Source: Brassica napus (Eukaryota > Streptophyta > Magnoliopsida > Brassicales > Brassicaceae). Taken from it: a DNA stretch of 64,000 bases. Of the stretch, positions 21,643 through 33,943 are shown in pieces. Where the stretch lies: positions 41,283,148-41,347,147 of the forward strand of contig NC_063452.1 of the NCBI RefSeq assembly GCF_020379485.1, written 5' to 3'. Position 1 is the first letter of the stretch. Every line of letters begins with the position of its first letter. The notes under the pieces are model-generated. The model saw only the letters and a list, made by a program, of their open reading frames with translations. It was not told where the DNA came from and did not search any database. The translations under genes and the position numbers were made by a program.

Positions 21643-23295
21643 CGTTATCAGCACGAAACTCTAAATCCCTAAGCTAATACCCAAATCAAAAAACCCTAAA
21701 ACCCTAACCCTAGCCGGCGATCCGATGAACCCTAAACCCCGATCGTATCTCTTGTTCCCGCATCTGTTCCAGCCCGCGTCCCCAATCAGCTTCAGCCCAA
21801 GGCGTTCCTGATCCTAGCTCAGACGTTCGCGACCCGAGAGCAGCTCCAGCACGCGACCTCTTCCTCGTTCGCAACAGCATCAGACAGCTCGCGTCCGACG
21901 ATCAAGGCGTTCCCGATCAAGCAACAAAGGACATCCGCGACCCGATAGAAGCGACTTGATCCATTCCAGCTCGCGTCCCGTTCGTGTCCAGCTCGCGGCT
22001 CAACTCATTTGGTGGTCCGATTCAACAATCATCTAAGGTTAAAAGGTAATTCAAAACCTAAGAACTCATAATCGAACATGGATTGATTGATAAAGAATGA
22101 AACCCTAAAACTCTAATCTTTATGAATCAAAACCATAGGGTAATAGATCAAAAATCCTAATTGAGTAAATCGAAGCTCTAAAAGTTCGATACCCCAAACC
22201 CTAAATCATGTTCCTACATGATTAAAACCCCAAATCGGTTTTTACAAGTTAAAATCCGATAAACCCTAACCCTATATCTATAAACCCTAAATAATATAAG
22301 TATCAGAATTAATTATACTATAATTATCAAATCACATATTAAAACCCTAATCGAATATTTTGAAATCAAAAATGTTTTCGGTTTTGATCATTGAGGTTTT
22401 AAATCTGATTGAATCTGATGCTATATTGCTAGAATTGTTTGACCGTTAAATTGATAGATTTATTTTCTCATCCTGCTTGGTTAATTGTTCATCTGATTTA
22501 AAATTGTTTAAACCGACCAGCCTGTTAAAACATGGATTGAATCCGATAGGTTGCTTGCTTGATTTGCTTATTTAATCCGATAGATTGATAGATTGATTGA
22601 AGTTTACTTGTTTAAAATCTGAATGATCTGATTGCATGATTCTTGAGGTTTAATATCATCTGCTAGGATTGATAGTTTTGTACTCTGATCGGTTTTAAAT
22701 AAAAACCCTAAATAATCCGTATGATAGGTTATATTGATCTGATTTGGATGTCTTTGAGAATTGAGAATCCGTATGCTAGGTTGATAGATTCATGATAAAA
22801 TCTAATGTCTTGAGGTTTAAGATTGTATGCTAAGTTCGATTAAATTGATTGATCTGATTATATGTTTTTGAGGTTTGATAAATTCAGATACTAGATAAAT
22901 TATTTACACATGGTTTATGCTAAATACCAATCAGTCTTGAAACTGATTCATTGAAATTTATGCTTGAAATCTATATTCTAGTATTGCTAAAATCAGCTTT
23001 GAAACTGATTGAGTGATTAATAAATCTTTTTACTAGTCTTGCTAAAATCCATTGATTGTTAAACCCTAATTGCATGATTAATTGAATCCTTTTTTGCTAG
23101 TCTTGATAAACCATAATATTATGAGCACATAGAATTAGTATTGCTGAGACTTGCTAGAAATTGACTGATTGATTAAATGCCTTTAAGATTGATAGTCTCA
23201 TTGTCCTCACAAGATTGAAATCCGAATTGATTGTTTTTAAGAGTAAGGCCGCATGAAAATTATACCTAAATATTGAGTGATATATGATTTGAGAT
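21643..23295 (+). other. copia leader: primer-binding site and telo-box-like words
   Basis: It begins with CGTTATCAGCACGAAACTC, the primer-binding region. AAACCCTAA/CCCTAAC words then recur (21690-21715, 22120-22345) and a TTGATTGAT-rich stretch follows. No coding frame is supported. Confidence 0.7.
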
Positions 23296-24103
23296 GTCGA
23301 AAATCAACCTGGATTTTGCTGCCCTAAATCTCTCTGGAGATAATTATTTACGGTGGGCATTGGATACAAAGATTATCCTAAAGTCAAAAAAAAAACTTGA
23401 TGAATGTCTCATAGAAGGCAATAATGCCAATGAGAAAGATTGATACAAGACAATATTAATTATTAGCCATCATCTTATTAAGAGTCTCAAAGATCAGTAT
23501 CTGACTATAGAGAATCCTCTAGAACTTTGGACAGATTTAAAAAAAATCGAGATATGATCACCAAAGAACGGTGTTATTACCAAAGGCCCTATTTGATTGG
23601 AGGAATACCAGAATCCAGGACTATAAGTCCGTGGATGAGTCTGTTGCTAGCTGGGCAAATTAATGGATTACTGATGAGAAACAGTGAATTGAGACCTCCT
23701 GGATTAACCCCATTACCTGATACCAATAAGGCCGCAGAAGAAAAAAAAGGTAACCACGTCCAGAATGATAGACCACACGGTCATAGCCGTGGAGGGTGGA
23801 AAGGACGTGGCCATGGCCACTATAACACATTTGGCCGTGGGAATCACTATGGCAGTGGCCGTGGTATTTCCTTTAAACCATAAAGCTCGACCAAATCAGT
23901 GTGCCATAGATGTGGAATGGGGAACCATTGGCCTAAGATATGAAGGACTCCCAAACATTTTTGTGACCTCTATCAAAGAGAGTCTGAAAGGGAAGAATCC
24001 TGAAACCCACTTGGTCTATAAAGATGGTGAAAATAATTTCGAACATGATCAAGATGATCTTATGGAATATGAGACTTATGATTGCCTAAAAGAATCAAGT
24101 TGA
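23296..24103 (+). pseudogene. copia gag remnant with zinc knuckle
   Basis: The ATG at 23296 begins MSKINLDFAALNLSGDNY, followed by a W-A-L-D-T-K-I block, typical of copia gag N termini. Stops appear within about 50 codons (for example TGA at 23441-23443). Downstream, in shifting frames, come an LRPPG-like phrase, an R/G-rich stretch (HGHYNTFGRGNHYG) and a CCHC knuckle core HRCGMGNHW in which the following Cys position is a stop. The gene is dead. Confidence 0.8.
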
Positions 24104-24839
24104 TAATCTGATTTGACATCAAACTTGTGTGATTGCTTTGCTTGTATGCTTTCTCTAATTTTTATCTCCTTGAATTTATTTCTATTACATTGTCTGCTTA
24201 GATTAAATGAATGAATGATTTTTCTATATGAGTACACTGAAAAATGCCAATATAAGTACTAAAGCAGGTATCGTCAGTCTGAAAGAAGAATATGGCTAGA
24301 CTAATATATTATTGCCTAAGGGTATGCATCTAGAAATCAGTGATGCCTTATATTCACCCAGCTCTAAGAGCAAGAGCAGCCTATTGAGTTTTAAAGATAT
24401 AAGAATGAATGGTTTCCATATTGAAACAATGGGTGAAGGAAACAAAGATTTCCTTCAGATATATGTATAAAATCGGCCAAGGTCATAATAAGTCCTAAAG
24501 ACTATACCTGCATTCTCTACTGACCTAGACTATGCATAGATCAGTATGATAGAGGCTAATAACCTGCGAAAATATACACTTTATGGCACGACCGGATTGA
24601 TATTCAAAAAGCACACATTAAAAGATAAGAAGAGTTATCCCAAATAATCTCACGTGTGTAGCATGTACACAAGGAAAACTCATTAGGCCATCACCAGTAA
24701 AACGGCTACGAGCCCCTTTTTCATAAATAAAGACTATATGTCTAGATAATACTGGTGAATACATGTCCCAAGCGTTTAAATGATTATGGTATGTCCACGG
24801 GGGTAAGTGTGGACAATTCTGTAATACATGTCCATACCA

Positions 24840-25200
24840 AAAACGGCTTGGCCGAAATCTTTTAAAACGAAAATAGCTGATTGATAGACCATAACTTATG
24901 AGGTCAAAACTCCCATTCACAGCTTGGGCCACACGAAATTTACATGCACCTAAGTTAATACGCATCATGCCATTTAGTGAGCATAGATATCCCCTATCAC
25001 AATTAATAACGGGTCAAGAGCCAGACATACCCCATCATAAGACATTTGGATGTGCTGTCTATGTACTAATTGATCCACCACAGAGAACTAAGATGGAACC
25101 TCAAAATGAGGATGGGGATATATGTTGGATATGATTCTCCCACAATGATAAAGTACTTTGGGCCAACTATGGGTGATTATATTTGAGGCCAGGTACACGG
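24840..25200 (+). pseudogene. copia integrase remnant
   Basis: A frame at 24898-25134 carries the post-core integrase segment: SEHRYPLSQLITGQEPDIPHHKTFGCAVYVLI. H-x-K-x-F-G-C is the diagnostic copia motif here. The catalytic core upstream is not recoverable by eye. Stops close the frame at both ends. Confidence 0.75.
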
Positions 25201-25929
25201 ATTATTTTAAGACCAAGAGGAGAAAAATAATAAAGCTGGTAAAAGAATGGTAAAAGAAATAGAATGGAATCAACCATCAATGTCTTGGCAAGATCCTCGG
25301 ATTAAAGAATGTGAAATAGACGTCCAAAGATTATACATTTACAAAGCTAGCTAATCAAATGCCAGACACATTTGCTGACCCGGAAAAGAATGACTAAGTC
25401 ATATATAAACCAGCTTGTAAAGCACCAACGAATTTGATGTCCAAGAAGAGACACAGTCAAGTTGCTACAGAGTCTAGACAACGTATGAAACGTGGTAGAC
25501 CAATAGGTTCCAAAAGATAAGAATTCTCGAAAACATAAGAAAGGTGCAGAGGATGATAATCAAAATCCAAATCCGAGCTTACTAAGGAAACCATCCCAGA
25601 CATGGAGATAAGGCCGGCCGGCTCTAAGGTACAGGTACCAAACAATGTAGCTTGGGACGCCAAGCTGCAAAGTATTAAAGATCCTGGTAATAATGAATCT
25701 CAATCGATTATATCATGTCTGGAACATAATGGAACCAATAAGGAATGTCGACATAAGATGATTTATTTGCATACAAGGTAGCACTTGAATTTATGAATAT
25801 AAGAGAGGATCATGAACTCACGTCAATATAAGAGTGCGCACTCGTAGAACATATTGGATTGAATGGAAACGTGGGGTTAAATAGTTTAAAGAAGAAAGGC
25901 GTATTTGGCCATATGATTAAGACGCCATA

Positions 25930-26400
25930 TGATGTTAAAACCAGTGGATATAAATGGGTCTTGTGAGGAATATAAATCGTGAGATATAAAGCTGATGTTG
26001 CACAAGGATTCTCACAAAGACCTGTAATAGATTAGGAGGAGACATACTCCCATGTGGTGGATGCAACTACTTTTAGATTTCTCATAAGTTTGGCTATATA
26101 AGAGAGAAAATTAGACTTGCAGCAAATTGATGTAGTGACTGCAATTTTATATGGTCCACTGGATAATGAAAGTACTAAAGGGTATTGAGCTGAAAGTACA
26201 ACAAGTTCTCGAGAACAATATTGATAATCATCAAAGTATATGATATGAATATTCTAGAAACCTCAGGATACAATTTTCCAAACAGTTGAATATCTCAAGA
26301 AAGAGTTTGAGATGAAAGATCTTGGAAAACAAAGTTTTGTTTGGGATTACAGCTTGAGTACATTAACAATGAAATCCTTGTGCATCAAATAGTATATACA
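25930..26400 (+). pseudogene. copia reverse transcriptase remnant
   Basis: GYKWVL, then after stops VRYKADVAQGFSQRP, then EETYSHVVDATTFRFLISLA and LDLQQIDVVTAILYGPLDNE match the start of copia-type reverse transcriptase (RVT_2). The active-site YVDD block is not identifiable, so the catalytic middle has been lost or scrambled. Confidence 0.75.
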
Positions 26401-26429
26401 GAAAAGGGTACTCAAGAGATTTAATATGG

Positions 26430-26880
26430 ACCAGTCTCACCCATTATCTAGTACATGGGCGTGAGATCACTTGTTTTGGACACTGATACATTCAGTCCAA
26501 AGATGAACGATAAAGAAGTCCATTTAGTCCTGAGATGGACGATGCAGAAGTCTTGTTTTAGACACTGATCTGATTGGTCCATAAGAAGGACGATGAAGAA
26601 GCCTTTGATTTTGGTTTATTTTATACTAACCAACCCAAAGAGGGGTTATTTGGTTTTGTTTTCAGACAGGTTATGTTTTACACATGGTGGTACACGCATA
26701 TCACAGCAACATCATCCAAGATTTCGTGGGTGTGTATTTGAGGTTGATGACTCAATATGTTCGATCAGATTGTGGCATGGCCGATGGTAAAGAAGAACCA
26801 ACTATCATGTTCGAGGACAAAGCATATTCTGCCCAAGATCTTCATCACCCACGGATTGAAGAAAATTAGAGAGGTCCTAG
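26430..26880 (+). pseudogene. copia RNase H remnant
   Basis: Phrases such as NPKRGYLVLF, FTHGGT and, in another frame, RSDCGMADGKEEPTIM correspond to the C-terminal RNase H region of copia polyproteins. Several frame changes separate them. Confidence 0.6.
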
Positions 26881-27038
26881 GGACCTTCAGTAATGTCCAA
26901 ATCAGGGGGAGTAATGTGTGTTGTACTCTTTTTCTTTCACCATGGTTTTATCCCAATTGAGTTTTCCTGGTAAGGTTTTAATGAGGCAACATTAAAGCAC
27001 ATTACAAGCTCTAAATGGTTATGGCATCCAAGGAGGAG

Positions 27039-27181
27039 TGTTATTAACCAGATTGGGGATGGCTCATAACCAAGAGATTATGATTTGTAATTTTTCCATT
27101 TATCTATGACGGTGTAATCTCCTATATAAGGAACATCTATGTTATGAATAAAGATAAACTTTTCTGGTACTTTTTATAACA
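27039..27181 (+). repeat. right LTR of the copia element
   Basis: It starts TGTTATTAACCAGATTGG directly after a purine tract. It is followed by the TAATT duplication. Confidence 0.92.
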
Positions 27182-27186
27182 TAATT

Positions 27187-27523
27187 GATATATTCATTTG
27201 TTTTTTCGTTCTGGTACAAACAAATCTCATTCGCTCGTGGGGCGTTTGGCGTTTTGGTAAGTCCGGACGAATGACCTGTCACTCCGGTTTTTCAAAGCAA
27301 ATATAATCTTGAACCTTCGACTGAAAAGTTGGTAGAAAGTTTCTTACATTTTGGCTAAAACTAGTTGGGACTTGGAGCAATTGCCTGGTACTTTGTCAAA
27401 AAAGAGAGTCATCTGAAAGCGTAAGCTAAGGATGAAGAAAGATAAGTGTTTTTCTTTATTTATCACTCTTAATGTTACATTACATCATGAGAATTACATT
27501 TACAGATTGAGAATCCTATGGTT
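27187..27523. other. intergenic DNA, no gene seen
   Basis: Mixed composition with no recognised coding or element feature. A possible polyadenylation region of the minus-strand ORF to the right lies near 27445-27470 (TTTATTTATCAC on this strand). Confidence 0.5.
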
Positions 27524-27943
27524 TTAGCTCTGGTCTTTGTTAATCTTTAGTGCTGCATAATGGTTGTGAGTCTTGACAGGCTGTGATTGTACATCTGCTG
27601 GAGATTGCTTTTGCTTTAGAGAAATTTTCTTGGAAATTTCTTCTGTACTCACTTCTGTTTTGTTTTGTTCGCAAGTTGTTAAAAAACGTTGGGGAGCTAA
27701 AGACAAGCTCTGCGTGTTGGGCTTTAATCTGTTGATGTTGCTGGGCCTTAATGCAGGATTGTATGGTGACGTGAGCTTAAGTGCAGCTGGGCTTGACGTA
27801 ATGGGCTTTGCTGCAGTTGGGCTCGGAGTGATATATCTGATAGGCCCCCTCAAACTTGGTGCATCGATTGCGTCGATACCGTGTTTGGTCCAGAGCCATG
27901 TTCGAAAATGTGGCCGTGGAGGCCGAGGCCGATTAACCGGCAC
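27524..27943 (-). CDS. unknown 139-residue Pro/Ser-rich basic ORF
   Basis: I do not recognise this protein. It starts MPVNRPRPPRPHFRTWLW, is rich in Pro, Ser, Thr and Lys, and has no visible signal peptide, membrane segment or catalytic motif. The reading frame stays open upstream of this ATG through KLPHGIL, and that first part lies inside a 312-bp tandem duplication, so the second copy of the upstream exon is present at about 28241-28280. It may be a fragment of a retroelement gene or a lineage-specific ORF. Expression is unproven. Confidence 0.3.
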   Translation of the reverse strand: MPVNRPRPPRPHFRTWLWTKHGIDAIDAPSLRGPIRYITPSPTAAKPITSSPAALKLTSPYNPALRPSNINRLKPNTQSLSLAPQRFLTTCEQNKTEVSTEEISKKISLKQKQSPADVQSQPVKTHNHYAALKINKDQS

Positions 27944-28545
27944 TAGAATGCCATGCGGAAGCTTCCCGTAGCGATTTCACTATGTTCGGCCAAAAATCGG
28001 TTTTAAGAAATTTTTTTTTTTTGAGTTTTGAAGGTTTTAGATCAAATATTAAAGAAGATATCAATGGATTTTATATAAAAGATTTGATGTAAAACAATAC
28101 GAAAAGTCATAGTTTAGTGTATTTAGAAAAGTTTACTTTTGACGGCAGCAAAAGAAAGTTGCAGAAACCCAAAATAATTTCATGAGGGAAGGTGAAAATG
28201 TATGTACAATCATGCCATCCATTAAAATAAATAGTGGAGGCCGATTAACCGGCGTTGGAGCGCCACGCGGAAGCTTCCGGTAGCAATTTCACTATATTCA
28301 ACCAAAGTTGGTTTTAAGAATTTTTTTTTTTTTTGAGTTTTGAAGGTTTTAGATCAAATAGTGAGGAAGATATCAAGGGATTTGATGTAAAACAAAATGA
28401 AAAATTCATAGTTTAGTGTATTTAGAAAACTTTATTGTTGACAGCGGCAAAAGAAAGTTGCAGAAACCAAAAAAAAAATTTTTGTGGGGGAAGGTGACAA
28501 TGTATGTACAATTATGCTATCGATTAAAATAAATAGTAAGAAAGC
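27929..28545. repeat. 312-bp direct tandem duplication
   Basis: Copy one is about 27929-28240 and copy two about 28241-28545, both beginning GGCCGATTAACCGGC and ending AAAATAAATAGT. They share poly-T, GAGTTTTGAAGGTTTTAGAT and GAAAGTTGCAGAAACC blocks. Small indels, including a deletion of about 13 bases, separate them, so it is not a recent event. Confidence 0.9.
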
Positions 28546-28759
28546 TAATATGCATGATCTGGGTTCGAACCATTGACACTTTGAGCTGACTCCGGCCACT
28601 TAACCACCAATTCAATGTATATTTTCTATTTATATTACTGTAAACTAGTAAAAATATATATATATATAGTTAACCAAACTTTTTTAAAAATAGCATAAAC
28701 AATTCCCCGCTTAATCCCTGCTTAATCTCCGATTTTTTGATAAATAGCTAGGCTCAGGC
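28546..28759. other. short intergenic stretch with a B-box-like GGTTCGAACC
   Basis: GGGTTCGAACC (about 28560-28571) resembles a polymerase III B box, but no tRNA fold or A box was found. The rest is AT-rich, ending in a C/G-rich stretch (GCCAACTCGCGCC). Confidence 0.35.
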
Positions 28760-29566
28760 TCACCGCCAACTCGCGCCTAACGTATTCTTAAAGAGCCTCC
28801 TTGTTTTTAATGCTGCATGCAGAAGGGATTTGGTGAAGATGTCAGTGATTTTCTCCTGATTCGGTATGTGCTTCACCTCAAGAGCACCAAAAGCCATTTG
28901 TTCCTTTACAAAGTGATAATTGAGAGCAAAGTGTTTTGTCTTTGAGTGAAAGAAAGGATTTGGGGAGAGCAAGGCCACCGATAAGTTATCACAGAGCAAC
29001 ATCGGTGCTGTAAGTAACAGAAGGCCAAGCTCTCGGAAGAATGAACATAACAAGATAAGCTCTGAAGTTGTTTCTGATATGGTTCAGTATTTTGTTTCTG
29101 TTGAACTCCTTGAAACTGTTGGTTGTTTGCGAGATGACCATAAAATCAGATTTTTACGAAGAAATGTACTGAATCCACCAGTAGATCGTCTAGTAGAATA
29201 ACATCATGTCCAATCCATGTCACTGTAGGCAGTGAGAGGGAAGTCAGTATTTTTGTGAAGTGAAATCCCCATAGTGATAGTCCCTTTAACATATCATATG
29301 ATCCTTTCAATAGTTTGAAAATCCGAGACTTTTGGAAACTGCATCTTCTGGCAAACAAAATTCACAGCAAAATGAATATCAAGACTCGCCAAAGTCAGGT
29401 ATTGCAGTTTACATGCTAGACTTCTGAAGTAGGTAGAATTTGAGAATAACTCGGACTGATCTTGTGTCATGTTGAGCTGTAGGGGAAGAGGTGTAGGCAT
29501 GGGAGTACATTCAATCATGGATGCCACTAAAGTAAGTCTTTTGCGTATTTTTGTTACACAAAACAC
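28760..29566 (-). pseudogene. copia RNase H region, fragmented
   Basis: Two pieces in different frames: 29566-29294 (TPLPLQLN, Y-F-R-S-L-A-C-K-L-Q-Y-L) and 29053-28760 (CDNLSVALLSPNP, TKHFALNYHFVKEQ, KHIPNQEKITDIFTK). These are the usual C-terminal signatures of copia polyproteins. Confidence 0.85.
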
Positions 29567-29572
29567 CCTTTC

Positions 29573-30004
29573 TCATGACTGAACATGTATCCCAAGAAAG
29601 TAGTGTAGTCTTCCCATGTCTTTCATACGAAATTCTTTGTTGAGTTCTCGGAGAAGTTTAGAAAAGGGTTCTGAACTGTTGACTGTGATAACCATATCAT
29701 CAACATAGAGCATGAGAGTGATGATGTCTTTTTCTGTCTTGTAGATGAAAAGAGAATGATCAAACTTGGGGCAACATAACCCGAACTTGATAAAAAAAAA
29801 GGTGCTGAATTTGTCAAACCAGGCACGAGGTGCCTGTTTGAGACCATAGATGGCTTTATTGAGATGCCATACATGATGAGGCTTCTCTTTATCAGCGCTC
29901 GCGGCGATGGCCAAAGAGAACGCTTTTGTGTTTACCAAAAAGCTTGGATCGTAGTGTAAAATCAACGGTTTATACTCCTGTCGGAATATTCTTTTCTCCG
30001 TCAA
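29573..30004 (-). pseudogene. copia reverse transcriptase piece (YVDD retained)
   Basis: About 143 codons carry HVWHLNKAIYGLKQAPRAWF and LMLYVDDMVIT, then F-R-M-K-D-M-G, L-H-Y-F-L-G-I. These are diagnostic RVT_2 motifs, and the two active-site aspartates are present. The frame is broken at both ends by stops. Confidence 0.9.
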
Positions 30005-31095
30005 GTGATGTTCACTGGTCCTTGAAAAAGTTTTATTACGGGATCATGACACCATCAAACAACAAGAATGGATCATTTCAAAATCAGCCGGTTGCTTCAT
30101 GTACACAGTCTCTTGAAAATCACCATGTAAGAATGTATTTTTAACATCCATCTATTTTATTTCTTAATTAAGACAATAGACATGTGTAGATTAATTCTGA
30201 CTGATTCCATTTTGACCACTAGGTTGTAGGTTTCCAAGTAATCAATCTCTTCTTCATGTCCGTTGCCTTTTGCCACAAGACTTGAACTTGCTCAAAGTGC
30301 CATCAGCGTTCAACTAGTTTTGTGAACCAATCGTGATCCCAACACTTGCATGTCAGGAGTAGCATGAACCAATGTAAAGTTATTAGCTTCCTCACATGTA
30401 TCAAACTCTTATGTCATGGCATTATTCCAACATGGATGGTTTAAAGCAGCTGAGACTGTTCTTGGTTCCGGAATGGACTCGTTTTGTGTCATGAGAACAA
30501 GTTGTGTATTTGGCTTGACAATTCAGCTCGTGATTTTGTAACCATAGAGTAGTGTTGATGTTGAACATGAGCTGGTATAGGAGAAGAGGAACCAGAGGAC
30601 ACATGCTGAGCACTGCTTGAGGAAGAAGATGTGGCATAGACACCAGCCGCCGATGAGTTAGAGAGATACCGAGGAACTGAAGTCACCAATGGAGGAAAGT
30701 CCTCATCAGAGAATAAAGAAGGTACTGACTGGAGATGAATTCGTTCCTAAAATTTAAATGTATCATTCTTGGGGTCAGTTGATGTATCTTGAGGTAAGAA
30801 ACTAAACTGCTAAGCTTTGAGCAGTGGTGTCATTACTGATGTATGACTGACTTTGTAGGTATTCTCAAAGGGGAACGTAGTTTTATAAAAGAGCACATGT
30901 CGAGAGTTGTAGACACGACCCGTAGAAGGATACAAACACATGTAGCCTTTGTAGCGATTGTTGTAGCCAGAGAAAGATACACTTCAGAGACTGTAGATCA
31001 AACTTGTTTTGAGCATTGTCACGAAGAGAAGGATAACAGGCACACCCAAATGTTCTCAGAAAGGTATAGTTGACTGTCTTACCAAATAGTTTATG

Positions 31096-31483
31096 TTATG
31101 GTGACTGATGATCTGATAGGCTTGTTGTAGGCAGAAGATTACTTAGAAAAGTTACACTAAGAAACACTTCAACCCAGTACTTCAGAGGCATCTCGCTTTC
31201 AAATATCATGGAAAGACCCAACTCAATGATATGGTGATGCTTTCTCTCAGTAATTTCATTTTGTTGAGGAGTATGTGGACACAAAATTTGCTATTAGATA
31301 CAATCTTTTTGCAAATGAGACAGAAATATAGATCTAATAAACTCTCCTCCACCATCACATTGAGAGCTATCAATTATGCACGCAAACTTGTTTTCCACCT
31401 GAGCTTAAAATTACCAAAAGATTGAACATAAATATTTTATAGGATAGATCCAATAATATCGTGACCAATGCTCAATGTAGATT
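31096..31483 (-). pseudogene. copia integrase core piece
   Basis: The frame at 31284-31096 shows CPHTPQQNEITERKHHHI and LPLKYWVE-like wording, matching the copia integrase after the second Asp. Upstream, in another frame, the H-W-S-R-Y-Y-W stretch before 31411 marks the first part of the core. Confidence 0.85.
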
Positions 31484-31883
31484 GCATCCATATGAACGAC
31501 AAAATACGGTTGTTTTCTGGTACTTCGCGCAAGACTGTTTGTCTTTGTATTCTGCGTTCGGGGTATATGAACGAACTCTGAGTGATTGAAACTTTCTTTT
31601 AGGATCTTGATGTCTTCCAAATAACTTGCAAAGGCGGGCTATTCTTCTTGTGTCAGAAACCATCTTCACCAACTAAGAACAATCCGTTGCAAATGTGATG
31701 AAACTGCTGTAAATTTCTCATGCATTCCTTTGCCCACATGAGCGCTTCTATTTCCAAATGTAAGGGTGAGAGGCTGGCTCTCGTGTTCCTTCTCCCCATC
31801 AATCCATCAAAGCCCTCTAGCGTACTATACCAGCCTTGTCCCGAATAATTATCCTGATTTTCCATGACCCATTTGTAAAACAA
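31484..31883 (-). pseudogene. LINE RNase H-like domain, shifted
   Basis: WVMENQDNYSGQGWYSTLEG, then S-P-L-H-L-E-I-E-A-L-M-W-A, then, in a second frame, FVHIPRTQNTKTNSLAR match the RVT_3 domain at the end of plant LINEs. The E-x-x-A-L and D/N-S-L-A signatures are visible. Confidence 0.85.
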
Positions 31884-33007
31884 AATCGTCCCGATATGGA
31901 AGGTAAACTTGTCCCATTCAGCTCCCTAGATTGGGTGACCATTTGAGTGAGTAAGGCCTGTGCCTCGGCCCAAAGTAGTGATTCGGTTTCTGCCAGTTTG
32001 AGAGTATATGTAGAGTCAATATCAATGTTGCTAAAAGTCTTGTTATTCCGTTCTTTCCAAATGTACCATAAAACCCATGCAAATTGATGATCTTCCATGT
32101 GCGGGGAACCCCCTAGATATCCATATTTGCAAAAAGCGATTGAGAAGGAAAAATGTATGGATTTGACGAAATTTTTAAGAGAGCCCAAACTTGGACCGCC
32201 GGAGGACATTCAAACAACACATGATTGATTGATTCCTCGGTGGCTCTGCATCTATCACACTGAGTATCTCCTTGTATTCCTCTTGTTCGCAAGTTTTTTT
32301 TTTACTGGTATACATCCCGACACTATTTACCATAAAAAAAAAATTATTTTCGGTGGACATCATATTTTCTAAGAGTAAGCCTTCAAAGGAGTAACAGTGG
32401 CTCCAAACAGTGGCAGCCTTTTTTCTTTGTCTAGAAATACTCGTTCCACCTGGTAACCAGATTTCACTATGTATTCCCCCATTCTTGGTAAAATGCTATT
32501 CATCATGATCGACCATCTTATTCTAGCTCAGTGGTATACTTTCTATAATATTCACATCATGTGGATCCACCAGTGACCAAATTTATTATAATTTCCATGT
32601 TCGTAATGTTGTATTGATGAGATAATCCATTGTAATATCAGAGTAATGGTTGCGTTGATTATTGTTTGCTGGTCTTGGGCAAGTGGTTGGAAGCCAAGGA
32701 TCATGCCATACTGAAATAAAAGATTCTGATCACACCCTTTTGATTAGTCTTTTGCTAACAAGAGATCTAGAATATACAATACATCGCCTTCCATATGACG
32801 GTGAGTATGACTGAATCGGTTCCAGGGGTTATACATTCTTGAAATACCGTTCTTTGAAAACTCGTGAGAATAAGGTTTTAGGATTCTCGACCAAGTGCCA
32901 TAATTGTTTCCCATCATAGCTGTATTGAAATCCGTGAGGTTTTTAAACCCAAATCCTCCATCACCCTTACGGTGACATAATTTTTCCTATGATTTTCAAA
33001 TGCATAA

Positions 33008-33943
33008 TCACATCCTTTCCCTCCTTTGTGACCATTTGAATGTCCATCCACTAACTATTTTTTTTAAACGGTCTTGAATGAAACAAAAAAATTGAGTCTT
33101 TGATCCACCCAAGCTGTATGGAATTCCCAAATATGATCCCATCCTGTCTATATTTTGGACCTCTAGTATATCTTGGAGCTCTTGCCGAATAGGTTCCTCA
33201 ATCTTATGTCTAAATTGAATAGAATATTTTTTAAAATTTATTAGCTGACCAGACACTGTCTCATATTATTTCAAAATTCTGAGAATGGTATGACATTCTT
33301 CTTTTTGTGCCTTACAAAATAAATAGGCTATCACCTGCAAAGAGCAAATGAGATATCGACGGACAAGCCCTTGCAACCTTCATTCTTGCCAGCTGTTTCT
33401 CTCTTTCGTCCTTTTTAATATTCACGATTAGAGCCTCTGTAAACACTATAAATAAGTAAGGAGAAAGTGGATCACTCTAGCGCAAACCTCTCTGTGGAAT
33501 TATGTGTCCTCTTGGATGTCCATTCAATAGTACTCGATATTGTACCAAAGATATACATTTCATCATTAGTTGAATACATTGGGGATCGAAGCCCATTTTG
33601 TAGAGTAACGCATGGATAAAAGCCCACTCCACCCTATCATACGCTTTACTCATATATGTTGTTATTGCCATAAACGTATTTTGGCATGACTTATTGGTTC
33701 TTAACCCATAAACATTTCATGAGCTATGAAGATGTTGTCTGAGATCAATCTTCCTGCCACGAAGGTCAATTTTGTTTCCGAGATAAGTTTTGGGAGACAA
33801 CCCTTCAACCTTTGGCGTAAAACCTTCGAAATAATCTTGTATCCTACATTACAAAGACTTATCGGTCGAAATTCCGTCGTTCTTGTAGGTCTCTCTGTTT
33901 TTGGAATCAGACATATTTTTGTAATATTTAACCTTGTGTCCAT
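33008..33943 (-). pseudogene. LINE reverse transcriptase pieces
   Basis: Conserved phrases include RPISLCNVGYKIISKVLRQRL, SKAYDRVEWAFIHALLYKMGF and the later N-F-K-K-Y-S, G-x-Y-L-G-I-P block. The position of the usual F/Y-A-D-D active site falls between frames and cannot be read. Confidence 0.85.

Larger units (their letters stand above)
21502..27181 (+). mobile_element. copia-type LTR retrotransposon, heavily decayed
   Basis: LTRs of 141 bp (21502-21642) and 143 bp (27039-27181) both start TGTTAT and end AACA/AACATA-like, and the element is flanked by a perfect 5-bp duplication TAATT (21497-21501 and 27182-27186). A TTATCAGCACGA primer-binding-type sequence follows the left LTR, and CCAAGGAGGAG, a polypurine tract, precedes the right one. 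Pieces of gag, zinc knuckle, integrase, reverse transcriptase and RNase H appear in copia order (integrase before reverse transcriptase), all full of stops and shifts. The long leader (21643-23295) is non-coding. Confidence 0.93.
28760..31483 (-). mobile_element. copia-type retrotransposon relic, 5' part missing
   Basis: Read on the minus strand from 31483, pieces appear in copia order: integrase core (IEHWSRYYWIYPIK; CPHTPQQNEITERKHHHI), linker, reverse transcriptase (30004-29573, with the YVDDM active site) and RNase H (29053-28760). Neither LTR was found. Stops and shifts occur between all pieces. It is fused at 31483 to a LINE relic. Confidence 0.88.

Noticed and set aside
28560..28571. 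tRNA gene around GGTTCGAACC
   Set aside because: No A box, acceptor stem or cloverleaf could be drawn; only a B-box-like word is present.
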